From Chrysopilus asiliformis (taxonomy: Eukaryota; Arthropoda; Insecta; Diptera; Rhagionidae): a stretch of DNA of 64,000 nt. Both the position numbers and the translations under genes were made by a program. Location: positions 36,173,943 through 36,237,942 of the forward strand of contig OZ035962.1 of assembly GCA_964034945.1 (NCBI GenBank), written 5' to 3'. Shown here piece after piece: positions 31,131-43,269 of the stretch; position 1 is the stretch's first letter; each line of letters begins with the position of its first letter. The notes under the pieces are model-generated. The model did not search any database and was not told the origin of the DNA. It worked only from the letters and a program-made list of their open reading frames with translations.

Positions 31131-34100
31131 ATGCATCCAATCGCAAAAATGAAGTATTTACCAACTTTTGGAGTTTTGCTATTACTGTGCGCATTTACAC
31201 AAGGAGGTAAAATTATATTACCGTAATTTTGTCTTTAAACGCAACAACCTAATTTAAAATATTTTTATAGCACCAAAGGGCCGAATTTGTGTTAATTATA
31301 TTGCTCCCGAATTTAACGCTCCTTATGAAATGGATGACGAGAATGATAACAGTGATTATGAAAATGAAAATAACGATTTTCAGGCTCTGCCTAGCCCAAC
31401 AACTCCAACCAATTTCATGCTTCTTGGCGAGGTATAAAGCATTAATTTTACATAAGCAATCTCGGTTGTGCGCTAAACGGATACCTAAAATTGATACAGA
31501 CAAGAAAAATTTATCAAAAGTATAATAAGTGATAAGGGGCTGTCCATTTAGATTTTTTCTAAAAGACTAATTTCTGGCACTGACTACACGGTAAAAAATT
31601 TTGGGCTGAATTTGAATTTTTTTGGTATTGTATACAGTTCCACACCGAAAAAAAAAACAATCTCGCGTACGATTATTATTTTTTTAATCTTCTCTTCATT
31701 GAAACGTGATCCAAATAAGTAATTGATTTTAATAACTTTTTTTTATTAAAACTTAATGCAACCACATTATTTTTTTAATGTATTTTTTGATTACGTTGTA
31801 ATCCAAATGCGCTATTTTTTAGATTTTTTTTTTAAATTTAATTCAACCGCCTTTTTTTTAATACATTTTTGTATTACAATGTAATGCAAATGCACTATTT
31901 GAAAAATTTACAATAATTTTATTCAAATTTAATATTATTATTAAAATTTGATTTATTGGAAAAGGAAAGCAGTAAAAGAAACAGTGTTTTTTTAAGACCT
32001 TCGTTTCTAATACTTCGCTTTTACCTTATATATTTGGAAGTTTCCGACCATATACGAATTATAACGGAAGGAAAAATTTATAAAAATATTGGAAAATAAT
32101 ATAAATTTTATTAAAAAAATATCGAATTCCAGAACTGAGATTAAAAGTTAATACAAAAAGCATTAAAAATAGACCCATTTAATGCTGTTGGCATTTAATG
32201 CTGTTGGCAATCTATAAAACTATAACAAAGTATTGAAAAATAATACAAGTTTGAATAAATATGTAGTTGATCATTTGAGACATTTTTAAATACTTTTTCT
32301 ATTAAATAAGTATTTAAAAATGTCGATTTCCAGAAATGGGATTTAAAGTTAGTCCAATAATTTTAACCGTGTAAGCTAAAGGCTCCCAAAGCGATACCCG
32401 ATACCCCGATAATGGAACAGTTTTCTTAGAGAGATGTCACACTGGGGCATCAGCTCCTGCAGCTGACTGATCCCGATATCAGTTGCACATGTAATCCAAT
32501 GGCGCATGGCACACTGCAAAAAATGTGCAGCTGCATGTCTGGGACACAGAGGTGACTTTTTTGAACTGACCTAAATGTAGCTGATATCAGGAACATGTCG
32601 GGTAGAGTCTAATGCCATTTTTGTTAGATTAAATAAAATAAAATGATAATTTTCAATATTTTTTTCGTCTGATGGTAATAATTGTCATCAGTGGCACAGT
32701 CTATTAAAATAGCATGGCCACTCTCTAGGTTTTATGCCTGGAGCCCAATGAACGCAACGCGAACGCAGAAACTGTCACTTACAAGTTTGTTCCATAGAAA
32801 TCATTTGAAGTGAGCACAGTGAACGCAACTACAATGCAAAAGTTTGCAAACTTCTAACTTTGCCGCAGAATTCTGCGTTGACAGTTCATAAAGTGAGTTT
32901 GGGGAAATGTCGTTCGAGGAAAAATTGATAGCCTTAGTGCAATAACAGACAAATGACAAAGATAAAGACCAACAAAGCAAATTATCGCTTCAAAATTACC
33001 CATTTTTGTAATTTTTCCAACTTTATACCACTTTATATTATGTCACTTGTACTACTTCACGAGATGCCATTGGGCTTTGCCGCTGAAATGTTGCGCTGCG
33101 TGACAGTTCACAGCATTGCAGTTGCGTTCGCGTTGCGTTCATTGGGCTCCAGAGGTTAGGCTCTCTACTTCATATAATGTTGACTTTAAAATAATTACTA
33201 GTTGGGGACATCATACAATTTTGACAAGTCTGTTTAACTAATAAACTTTTGACCAAGCGAAAATAAATACGATGTCCATCCAATAAGAGAAATTAAACAC
33301 AGCAATCGTACCAGCTGTAGAAAAACGTAGATGCTTGTAGGATTGCACAGATTCAGTTTTTTTAACAGAGAAATAAGGAGAAGTTCTTCCTCCGAGTCCG
33401 ACATTTTGACGTTTGAGGTCAGCTGTTCCCAGTTCAGTGTGCCATGCGACTGATCGAATCAGTTCCTGCAGCTGCCCGACCTGATGTCGGGATCAGTCAG
33501 CTGCAGGAGCTGATTGGCCAGTGGAACATCTCCCTTAGACGAACAAACTCTCTGTCCCCTTCCCCATACAAACGGACGTCACACTTGTAGGGGGTAACGT
33601 GACCACGATACTAAACTCCGTATAAAATGTCGCGAAAAGAGGACGAGAGGAAGAGGGAGTCCGAAAAGTTTAAAATTAAGTTAACGGGTTTTATGGACAG
33701 CTCCCAACCTATTAATGGAAACTGTGCGGTAGATACGTTCCACAAAAAGAGCGCGCAAACCGAAACCGCGCACTGTAAACCCTACTTTGTACGAAATTTT
33801 GGGGTTAGGAACATTTTTTTTAAACGAAAATTATAAAAAAAAACCGCGCAGCTACGAAATTTTTACCGCGCAGTTCGAAATTTTTGTATTAAAAACTTAA
33901 CCGCAGTTAGAAACCGCGCAGTTGGAGGGATTACTGTATAGACATTACCACGTCTTGAATTTTTTCTATTTAAATTTTTCCTCACTTCACAAATACAATT
34001 ATTTTCATATTTAAAACAACAAAAATGATTTTAGGCCGAAGAAGTGATATGTCCAAATCCGTTAGATTTTTGCTACACATTATGGAAGATCGGACAAAAT

Positions 34101-37100
34101 GGAACTGTGACCATTGTTCGCCAAGGTAAGTAATGCCCATAATGTTATTAATTAAAACCCTACTTTGAACGGGTTGTACAATCAAATTTTATTAAATAAA
34201 CGAAAATCCTACATATGTAATTTCTTATGTATTTCATAATGGTTCAAAGCTTTAGCGGCCTCATTTTGTGCATTCTCACTTAAAGATTTTGGCAAAACTA
34301 ATTTGCAACTGGCTTCCAAATCCTTTACAAGTAGGGTTTTACGGCCATTCCGCAATCTTATAATATTTGCTTCTGTCGTTATATTTTGAAACATATCAGT
34401 CATAAAATCGTTGAGAATTTTTACGGTTCTTTTTGACAAAGATAGTCTAGAATCCAAAACTTTTAGCATTTGTCGTAAATAAGAATCAAATCTTTCGTAC
34501 GAATCATGTTTTGATATCCTGCCATTGATATTTCTTGATCTTCTTTTAATTTTGTTTTTGGGTATCCCAACAGTTTTATTGTTTCCGCTGATAAATTCGG
34601 TTACAACATTCTCTGTTGAATTATTATAAACAGACGATTCTTCTGTACTAGAAGACGAAAAAAGAGATAATTTTTGGCCTGGGCTGCAAATTTCAGAAAA
34701 GAATTTAAAGATAAAATTTCAAAAAATATATCATCCCTCATACCTCATATTCAGATGTGGTTAATAAACGTTCGATATTCGTTTTAATTGACAGGCCAAA
34801 TTATTGTAATTCTAATAAGAATATATTTTTTATACTAGGTTGCTGGGATATATCAGATAAACAAGTGGCATGTCGACGAGCTGACTGTATTAGCGATGGG
34901 CCGACACCGTCATCTAAACTTCACAGGTTTTGTTGCTGTTCAACGGATTTATGCAATAGAAACGTAACCAGCCTTGATCCCATTGAGGTAAAAAGTTTTT
35001 AATAACAAATAAGTTTAATTATTGTGTCGATTCAAAAACATCAAAGTAGAAAAATTAGAATTTAAATTCGACTCAATAATTAAAGTTGAAAGTCACTTTT
35101 AATCATCAAAGAAAATCTGTTTAAAAAAAAATCCTTATTAACATGATTGTTATGGAATGCTTTTATCAAAGCTTGACAATGTGTTATTTCATTGGTTCGC
35201 GAGATTCTATTTGATGAAATAGTATTGTTTCTAATTTTTCATAGAATTTTAAGCCCTAGTCAATACAAATAATTTTTTTTTTACTTTTTAGACAGCAGAA
35301 AGTGTAATATTGAGTGAAACGGAAATACCTGAACTGGCGCCATTGCAATCAGTTTGGCTGTCTCCTTTGTTTTGGATATGCTTAACAACTACAACGATAC
35401 TATCAGTGGTGGCTATGCTAGTGTTTTTGGGATGTCAAACAGCACCAAAAACTGGTCCTGAAGTCGCACCGCTAGCCCCATCAGGTCCCGGATACAGTTC
35501 CAACTTACAAAATGTTGACAACCTAAAAGTGTGCTCCATGCTCGGTCAGGGAAAATATGGTACCGTATGGAAGGGGTTGGTCAATGAACAACCCGTTGCA
35601 GTGAAAATATTCTCAGCCCAGCAAAAGCAGTATTTTATTAATGAAAGAAATATTTATTCGTTGCCTTTGATGGATAGCCCATCCCTTTTATCATATTTTG
35701 GTAAGTTTAAAAAAAATACGAAATAAGCTTTGAAAATTGGCAAAAACGAAGATAAATCTATATAATAAGGCTTGGAAAGGGGGGAGGGGGGTAAATTATT
35801 TAAATTTTGGATTTCCTTAGAATTTTAGATATACATCGTTGTATTTAATCGTACTGAGGCTAAAAATATAATTTTTAAATTTTTTTTCTTTGTTCCTGCA
35901 TAACGTACACATCCAAACCAATTTCAATATAAATTTGCACACCGGTACAGTTCCTTAGGGATACTGTAGGCTGCGAAACGGTCATCTACATATATTATTA
36001 TATATATACAGGTATACTGGAAATTTTCTGCTAGTGTGTTGGTCGATATATTACTATCTGACGAATTTCCATTTTGTGTGTTTGAATGTTCCCTGTAAAA
36101 TCCATTTTACCTCCAATTTATATATGATTTGCAGTATATTGCGGTTCGAGCTCGAATTCGAAGACGGTCTGTCGTTATTCACTCGAATTCTTTTTAATAA
36201 AAATATACAAAATTGGCACAAATCTATAAGTAAACAGAAACAATCCGAGCTGTTGAAGTAAAATATCTTATGTGAATAGATCACGCCTTTCTTATACAAA
36301 ATCTACGTCCCGGCATAATTTACACTATAACTAGGGAGATCATACGTACCGGATTTGAGCATGTCAGTTTGCAAGCAACACGCAAAAATCTATTTTTTAC
36401 TTTTTAATGAAAATATCTTAATAACAGGCTAACAGACTAAGGGTACGTCCATAGTGGTCAAAAAACCAGGAGTGGTATTCCGAAACTTTTGTCTCAATCG
36501 TTTGTTTCGAGTTAGAAGAAAAAGCGATATTCGCTATCTCTGTTTCGCCCTGTCATTTATTTTGGTCGAAACAGAGACAGCGAATACTACTTTTTCTTCT
36601 AACTCGAAACAAACGCTTGAAACAAATTGCGGAATACCACTCCAGCTTCTCGCTTTATCGCTTTCCAGCCGCCGGTTAAAATTAACACGAGTATGAATTG
36701 CCGCGTCCATAGTGAACCGGCTTCTCGCTTTTATAAGAATCAACCGGCGTTTACCAGCTTTTACCGCAATCAGTTTTTAATTCTTGTTAACGCCGGTAAC
36801 CGGCTACAAGCCTGTTTAGACACTTGTTAGTTGTCATCGTTAGTTGGCCTTGTCAACAATTTTGTGCGATTAATATTTTATTTGTGAGCTTTTTTGGCAA
36901 AATGAATGCGGAAGTTAATAAAGAAATTTTTATTTCTAAAGTGTTTGTTAAATAAATTATTTGGGATAAACGACTAAAAGATCATTCTAATCGGAATGCT
37001 GTAGACAGGGCATGGAATGAATCAGTTGCGATTTCACTTTCGTTGTACCTGCGTTGGAAAGGTAATTTGCTCTAGCTTCATGGACACAAGCTCTTTTTTG

Positions 37101-40100
37101 GTGGGCAACTGCAGGGGGATGGTCATGGAAAAATCATTGCGTCTAAGTATTGTCAGAGAACAAATAATCTAGTGAATAAACTCTTAGAACAAATTTTTAG
37201 AGAAAATTTTTCCACTGTGAGATGAAGCAAGAGGATCCGATGTAACACGGAAAAAATTATCCATTCGATTCCTCCATCTCATTGAATAGATACGACGAAA
37301 ATGATTAGAAAATGTTCTCTCTGCTTCGTGCTCCCTAGTCTAAAAGTAATTAACTTTTAGGCCGTAGCTAGTGAATGATAAGGACATTTTTCCCCCCTTC
37401 GAAGGGGAAATTTGTCAAAAATTTGTTCTAAGAAATTATTCTCTAGATCAGCGGGCTTCGGCCATGTGCACCAAGGGCATTTTCGAGGCTCAAATTGCCC
37501 TGCTATCCATCGATTCTTCATGCTACCCGTTTCATTCTGGCTTGTACGAAAACTGCATACATACGCATATGAAAGAAATAATCTGTTTCACCTTGCATAT
37601 AATCCGTTCTGCTTCCACTTGTGCATTTTACATACCATGGAGCTTTGCTGAGCTCTAAGTAAGGCCATTTATGCGAGAGATTTTTATTAGCTCCAGTTGT
37701 CATTAGGACATTGACTGAAGCAGTGGTGTATTTCATACTGCTGAAAATCATGAAAAATTTAACACTGCTGAAAATCATGAAGCGTTCTGTCTCAAAAGAC
37801 GACACGAATTTTGAACATGATTGTTTTCTTATTCGGTGTGATAACACAATGCAATGTTTACTATGATTTCAGGAAATTAAAACAATAAAAAAATACAATT
37901 TATATAGGCATTTTCAGTCGTTTCATAAAATATCAATTGATCAAATTAATGTTTCTGGTTTTATGAAATTATTTTTATTTTCCGATTGTAATTCGGAAAT
38001 TTCATATAAACATTTTTCATTATCAAAACTTTTTTTAACGTAAAGTAAAACAATTAACAGTGTGTCAAAACCAAAAATAATGAAAAAGAGCTTTCAACAA
38101 AGTTTGAACTAGGCTCGGAGAGCAAGCCATATAAACAAGTAAATCGCTTGTCAGTGGTAGTGGATGCCCGAGAACTTTCAAAGCTTTCCTGGCCCTGCTC
38201 TAGATTATTTATTCTCTGGTATTGTATGCATGTGTCAATAAAAAATATTTTTTTTAAGTTTTCGGAATTTAACCTCCCTTTTTGTACTACACGGCATTTT
38301 ACAGGAACCTATCCACCGTATTATAGGAGGGTTACCTGTATAAAAATACTTAACCTGACTGACTGATTGACTAATTATCAACGCCCATACTCCTGGAGTG
38401 ATAAATCTGAAATTTTCACAGTATATTGTCTCCATGACTTAAGGTGGAAACAGAATTGCGGCTTTGTGGACTTCAGCTTCGGCTTCAGCTTTGACAGTTC
38501 TGTAGACTCAATGCTTTTCAACGTAATGGAACCATAGTTTAGAGATATATAGTTAGGAAACGCGTAATAAATTTTTTCCTGAAGAAGAGTACATTATCGT
38601 CTGTTTCATTTGCTTTGTAAAGACGCTAATTGCTTTTGTGTGAGAAATGCAACACTCTCGGGATATTTCGTATTGTCGGCAGAACATCCGCAACCAGGCA
38701 TTTAAAATGTTCCTTGCCAGTTGCCAGGCATTTTTTCTGTTTAAGCAACGTAACAAGTGAAATAAAAGTGTTTTTTTTTTGCTAAAAAATCCTATCGCCA
38801 TTGACAGTTGAAGAAATTGTGAAAGGCCGCTGGCGGCCCTTGTGTATGTGTTGGTCCAATATTTTGGTTAGTTCTGTGCGAGTATTAAAAATGATTTTTT
38901 TCAACAAGTCCATTTAAGCTAAATGATAAAAAGAGAGAAATGATGCTGTCGACTACGGAATGATGCTGTCGACTACTTCTAATCTATGATGGAACACAAT
39001 AGCAAAGTTGCAAAGCCGATGAAGCCGAAGTCGAAGTCGTAGTAGCTCTACTCTCTACTCTTGGTTGGCTTTGACAACTTTAACCTAACTTTTTTTGTGA
39101 GTAAATGATTGTCATTGAAAATGTTTGAAGAAAAGTTGATAAATATAGTGCAAGAAAATGAAATTCTTTATAATAAAAAAACAAGGAATACAGAAATGCG
39201 AAAAAAAAAGAATTATCATATAAATATGAATAAATATGAAGAATTATGAATTATTTGTCAAAGTTGCAATTGTGTTCGAATGAAAGTTGAAGCCGACGAA
39301 GCCAACAAAGTCCAAAGCTGAAGCCGAAGCCCAAAGCCCAAAAAGTCGCAATTCTGTTTCCGCCTTTAGACACTTATCAAGGCGTGGTTTTGCGAAAGCA
39401 TCCCATACCCTCACTTCACCGAAGCGACAGAGAAAGCGAATGAAAAAACTCTTGGTGTTAACATCATGGACCGTATACATAAAAATAAGCATATGCTTAT
39501 ACCTTTTTTTGGTGCAAATCCTGCAATTTTAATAAATAAAAATGAGCAAATTTTATACATCAGAAGCGGAAGCTGATTCTCAAACTTCGGGTATGATCAT
39601 TTGATTTCTCTTATTAACAAAAATTGCCAGATTTTTGTGCATATGGTTCCATGAATCGCGTAATTAGAAATGTCGAATTTTTGGTTCTCTAAAAATATTT
39701 TTGTTGCCCGAAAAAAATGAAATTAAGCTTTTAGGTTCTAGGGGGCTAAAAACGTAGGGTGGGGGAGGTCAAAATTCGTACTTATGGTTACTATAAAAAT
39801 AACGACTATTTACACAAAAGAAATAATGATTTTTTTATTTTTTTTTTCAGGTTGTGATGAACGTCGAACACTTGATGACAATATTGAATTCTTTCTGGTG
39901 CTATCTCTAGCACCTTACGGATGCCTCCAGGATTGGCTACGAGACAACACCACATCATACTCAGTTTTTTGTAGAATGGCAAAGTCAATAACTAGGGGGT
40001 TATCTCACTTACATACCGAAATTAAAAAAGCTGACCTGATAAAACCCTGTGTGTGTCATCGTGATTTCAATTCTCGTAATATTCTAGTCAAAGCAGATCT

Positions 40101-41871
40101 TTCCTGTTGCATTTCGGATTTTGGTTTTGCATTAAAAGCGTTCGGTTCGCGATACGAATATAAAGGCGAAATATCCGTTGCAGAAACCAAAAGCATCAAT
40201 GAAGTTGGCACATTGCGATATATGGCTCCGGAAGTATTAGAAGGTGCTGTAAATTTAAGAGACTGTGAAACAGCACTAAAACAAATCGATGTGTATTCAT
40301 TGGGCTTAGTCTTATGGGAGTTATGCACGCGTTGCCATGACTTATATCCCCATGGTCAGCTAGCGCCAGAATACAAAGCGCCCTACGAGGCAGAAGTGGG
40401 TAAACATCCGTCATTCGAACAGATGCAAGTTTTGGTATCTAGGCATAAGGCGAGACCACTATTTCCACCTTGTTGGGGTGGAGGCCCGGCGGGACGGATT
40501 GCCCGTGACACCTGTGAAGATTGCTGGGATCACGATGCCGAAGCTCGATTGACTGCACTTTGCGCAGAAGAACGGATACAAGAATTGGGTAATCTGAAGC
40601 CACGCTCTTACGTAAGCCGGGGCCCAAGTCCACCACTAAATGCCAACAATTTCATCACAATTCAATCAGTACAAAATTCCGCCTCAGGCAATGGACTTAA
40701 TTCAACTCCAATGAGTGATTCCAATATCAATGGTATCATAACACCACCAAATCAAATAATTCCGATAGTTAACAATTGCAGTAGCCAAATATCTCCTCAC
40801 AGTTCCGGTGCTACCCCGAATACGTCACCTTTAACAGAAAAAAATCACATTATGTATTCGCAACAAATTCAACCATTTCAGGGACGAAATCCATGTCAAG
40901 AGAGGAATTTGGCGCCACTCAACATTCATAATCAAGTTCTAATCGAGAAAAGTCGAAAGCATAGCTTTGTGGATCGTAATGAGGAAAACAGTTTCTCGTG
41001 CCTAGACGATGATGTTAGCGTAGAAGATCTCGTCTCATCAATGAATTCAAGATCGATAAATGAGAATATAGTCATGGGCCAAGGATTTCCTAAACAAAAT
41101 AATACCGATAAAAAGCTGCGCGGTTGGAATGGGGTGCGTGCTCTAATCCAAAAGAAGCTATTCCGACGTGTTCCATATCCAATTGGGGTTACTAATCATG
41201 GCGTTGATCCGGATGAAAAATCTAATCTAGTTGAAAATAAATTCATAGTGCATATTGATAATTCATCAGTTTCAACGACAACATCACCCACTAGAGACAC
41301 ACGTGTCAATTTAGTCGAATCGAGAAACAAATATCAGAATGGAATGGTTCAAACGAAATTGGAGTCGGCGAGACCAAGCAACTTAGATTTAGTACCAATT
41401 AATGTTAGGATAAATGGTTTATCTGCAATCTCTAACAGTAATACAACAGATATCGTTAGAAATATATCAAAAGGACGAAATGACTTAATGGAAATAAATG
41501 AACCTGTGAGTATATATAAAACTCCTCCAGGATATGAGGACTCCCTAGATCCCCAGCAATTCGTTGTAATTCGAGATCCACATAATCCAACAATATCGCC
41601 GCCAGCTCGTATTGTCATCTCCCGTTCTGCGAATGCTGTGAAAAATTTAAATCAATCGATGGATGATAAACTTATGAAAAGACAACGCAGCTTAGAAGTA
41701 TTCCGTGAGGTGTTTGGCGCCAAATGTAGTACCGAACGATTACGTGATCCTAGTCAACGTGTTAAAACTCCGGGTGATGTCCCGCCATCCGTTCGAAAAG
41801 TCAGAGCTTCAAAAACATTGAGCCTTTACGACGATCGCATGATGGATTCGTCAACATTAAACACACTCTAG
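31131..41871 (+). CDS. wit: Wishful thinking, BMP type II receptor kinase
   Basis: Coding exons are 31131-31206, 31271-31431, 34035-34125, 34839-34987, 35292-35700 and 39851-41871 (2907 nt, 968 residues), all GT-AG and in frame. The first exon starts at an acceptor at 31043, so untranslated exons lie upstream. Residues 1-25 form a signal peptide. The Cys-rich ectodomain ends in the type II/I receptor box FCCCSTDLCN. The membrane span is about 183-206. The kinase runs from about 237: GQGKYGTVWKG, VAVK (K264), HRDFNSRN (D367), SDFGFAL (D385), GTLRYMAPE. A long Ser/Asn-rich tail follows, as in type II BMP receptors. In flies Wit receives Gbb signals at the neuromuscular junction and phosphorylates type I receptors. 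Intron 3 hosts an antisense H2B-like gene, and intron 5 (4.1 kb) several MITEs. Confidence 0.96.
32431..33532. mobile_element. Foldback-type element with 52-bp ends in wit intron 2
   Basis: 32431-32482 pairs with 33481-33532. The arms contain CAGCTCCTGCAGCTGACTGA. The 1.1-kb element holds another MITE (32738-33152) and a CATGGCCACTCTCTAGGTT block akin to the MITE at 51420-51743. Near 33440-33480 part of the arm is present again as TCCTGCAGCTG. No coding. Confidence 0.8.
32738..33152. mobile_element. Nested MITE with 29-bp perfect ends
   Basis: CTGGAGCCCAATGAACGCAA and nine further bases return exactly inverted at 33124-33152. The flanks CTCTCTAGGTT and AGGTTAGGCTCTCT suggest insertion into a CTCTCTAGGTT-bearing repeat with a short AGGTT duplication. 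Superfamily not assigned. Confidence 0.8.
33770..33937. mobile_element. pogo/Tigger-like right end (fragment)
   Basis: Repeated AAACCGCGCAG and ACGAAATTT motifs lead to a terminus GGAGGGATTACTG followed by TA, the shape of a pogo-type end. No left partner is identified with confidence. Confidence 0.4.
34209..34748 (-). CDS. Divergent histone H2B-like protein, antisense in wit intron 3
   Basis: Exons on the minus strand are 34748-34744 (ATGAG) and 34683-34209, joined across a 60-bp GT-AG intron (34684-34743, donor GTATGA, acceptor TTTGCAG). This gives 159 residues. An in-frame TAA lies 15 bases upstream of the ATG. Residues about 66-150 follow the H2B fold: YERFDSYLRQMLKVLDSRLS, SKRTVKILNDFMTDMFQNI, TTEANIIRLRNGRKTL, DLEASCKLVLP, and ENAQNEAAKALNHYE for H2B AVSEGTKAVTKYT. 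A Ser/Thr/Asn-rich N-terminal extension (1-45) and a KNKIKRRSR basic patch precede it. Core H2B genes lack introns and are far more conserved, so this is a variant, perhaps germline-specific (inference). A fast-evolving H2B pseudogene is less likely because the frame and splice sites are clean. Confidence 0.82.
36469..36643. mobile_element. Palindromic MITE, 175 bp, in wit intron 5
   Basis: GGAGTGGTATTCCG faces CGGAATACCACTCC, and a GTTTCGAGTTAGAAGAAAAA block is mirrored inside. Nearly the whole unit folds into one hairpin. A half copy is at 56579-56685. Related ACGTCCATAGTG motifs flank it, hinting at a larger host repeat. Confidence 0.8.
37154..37428. repeat. 275-bp dispersed repeat, copy 2 (wit intron 5)
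   Basis: Nearly identical, equal-length copy of 15791-16065 in the same orientation. Here the 3' side continues AAGAAATTATTCTCTAGATC, which partly mirrors the start AGAACAAATAATCTAG and may be the true inverted end. Confidence 0.85.
38442..39365. mobile_element. Harbinger-type MITE copy A, with nested insertion
   Basis: AGGTGGAAACAGAATTGCGG at the left faces the inverse ending TTCTGTTTCCGCCT at the right. TTA flanks both ends (38439-38441, 39366-39368), the 3-bp TWA duplication of PIF/Harbinger. It is homologous to copy B at 50119-50552 but lengthened by the 456-bp insertion at 38533-38988. Internal CTTCGGCTT/AAGCCGAAG repeats are plentiful. Located in wit intron 5. Confidence 0.85.
38533..38988. 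mobile_element. 456-bp insertion nested in MITE copy A
   Basis: ATGGAAC is duplicated at both sides (38526-38532, 38989-38995), and the ends CATAGTTTAGA / TCTAATCTATG are near-inverted. Copy B is uninterrupted at this point. No coding. The 7-8-bp duplication would fit hAT or P-type, undecided. Confidence 0.75.
39366..39850 (+). other. End of wit intron 5
   Basis: No element or gene recognised. A T-rich tract and CAG at 39841-39850 form the acceptor of the last wit exon. Confidence 0.5.
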
Positions 41872-42502
41872 CATGAAGAGGTTCTGCTGCTTGAACTTTA
41901 ACGACTGACCGAGCAGCAGATCCTTGAAAAATGACAAAATTGAAAAAAAAAGTATATAAAATTTAAGCAATCTTATGATGGCAAATTATTGAATTGAACT
42001 GTTATAACAAAAATGAAATACTCAATACAATCACTCAAAAAATTGGGAATTTCAAAAATAGAAACAGGTAATTTAAGAAATAAATATGAAAAAAATATAA
42101 CCTTTTTACTAAAAATTAGTGTAAGTGGGCATTGCGGATTATCCGTTATAATTCCAGGGTAATTGTGATCAGCGAAAATATTAGGTACTTTACCAATACG
42201 CATTATTTTTTTTATGCGAGTAATTCCATTTAGAGATTAATTATTGTGAGCATAATATAGCAAGCGTTATAAATATATTCAGGAGTCATTTTCCTATTTT
42301 ATAAACATGCATACTTCAATGGTGCAAAAGTTATATGGATTTAAGAAAACTCCAGTTTATAAAAAAAAGTATAATAAAATCAGAAATAAAATCAGAAATG
42401 TTTGAAGTTTTTTATTGAAATAGATAAAAAAAAATCAAGATAATTCTCCTACAGAGTTATTGTTATCACAAAACAGCATAGGTAGTTTGTAGTGCTCCAA
42501 AG
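41872..42502 (+). other. wit 3' UTR and spacer
   Basis: AT-rich. A first AATAAA lies at 42079-42084, a candidate wit polyadenylation signal. No gene seen. Confidence 0.45.
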
Positions 42503-43269
42503 TAGGGATGTCAAATTTTTGAAAAAAAACGGTTTTCGGTTAAACCGGTTTTTAAGACTTCGGTTTAAACCGGGTCCAAAAAACCGGTCATTAAAACACC
42601 GAAGAACCGTTTTGTTCAAATTGGGTAGGTTAGGTCTTAGACGCAACAAATACACTATAATACAAACAAAAGACGTCAAGTGCCATATAATCCATTAAGA
42701 GGCCATAAATGGCACACAGTCTCTCTCGAGTTGCCGTTGGAGGTGGTCGAGATTGGTTCCGGTCGGAGGAATCGCCATCTTGGAGTGTCTTTAGAGTGCA
42801 GAGTTGTGTGTTCCAGGGGGGCTCGGGTGTCGGTCGTGATTCCGACTGTACAAGCCAGTTCAGACATGTCGCCATTTTCATGGCGCACATGTGGTATCGT
42901 AAAAAACCTACTCGCTGCACCATTCATGTGTAGTGAGAGATGATTATCTTTGACACATGGTCATATAGCTTTGCTCGACCAACCTAAATCAAATTCAAAA
43001 AAAAAAAAAAAAAAAAAAAAAAATAAATGGCACAATATAATATTGTATTTGGTTTAGAGTGCCTAAAAAGAAGTGTTTATAACAAATCAGTTGCACGAAA
43101 ATTGGTTTAAAATTATTTTGCCGTACAAAAAAAAATGATCGGTTTTTGAACGGTTTTTGGCTTTAAAAAAACACCGGGTATAACCGTGCAAAAAAACACC
43201 GAAAAAACCGGTTAACCGAAGCAAAAACAACGGGTAACCGGTTTAACCGGTTCTTTTTTGACATCCCTA
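42503..43269. mobile_element. hAT-type MITE with ACCGGTTTAACC-rich ends
   Basis: TAGGGATGTCAAA faces TTTGACATCCCTA, flanked by an 8-bp duplication CTCCAAAG / CTCTAAAG (42495-42502, 43270-43277; one mismatch). Subterminal AACCGGTTTAACCGG motifs recur at both ends. No transposase. It is split by a retroposon at 42717-43022. Confidence 0.88.
42717..43022 (+). mobile_element. Poly(A)-tailed retroposon, about 306 bp
   Basis: A perfect 12-bp duplication ATAAATGGCACA flanks it (42705-42716, 43023-43034), and it ends in a run of about 27 A, so it was inserted by target-primed reverse transcription. The body is GC-richer than its surroundings and open in several frames. Neither clear Pol III boxes nor a known LINE domain are seen. 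It is a SINE, 5'-truncated LINE or processed transcript of unknown origin. The long A run suggests youth. Confidence 0.85.

Noticed and set aside
33627..33836. 69-codon ORF starting MSRKEDERKRE
   Set aside because: Begins at an ATG but runs into pogo-like repeat motifs. No homologue recognised.
42680..42943. 87-codon ORF in the poly(A) retroposon
   Set aside because: Starts outside the insert and several frames are open there. No domain recognised; I keep only the retroposon call.
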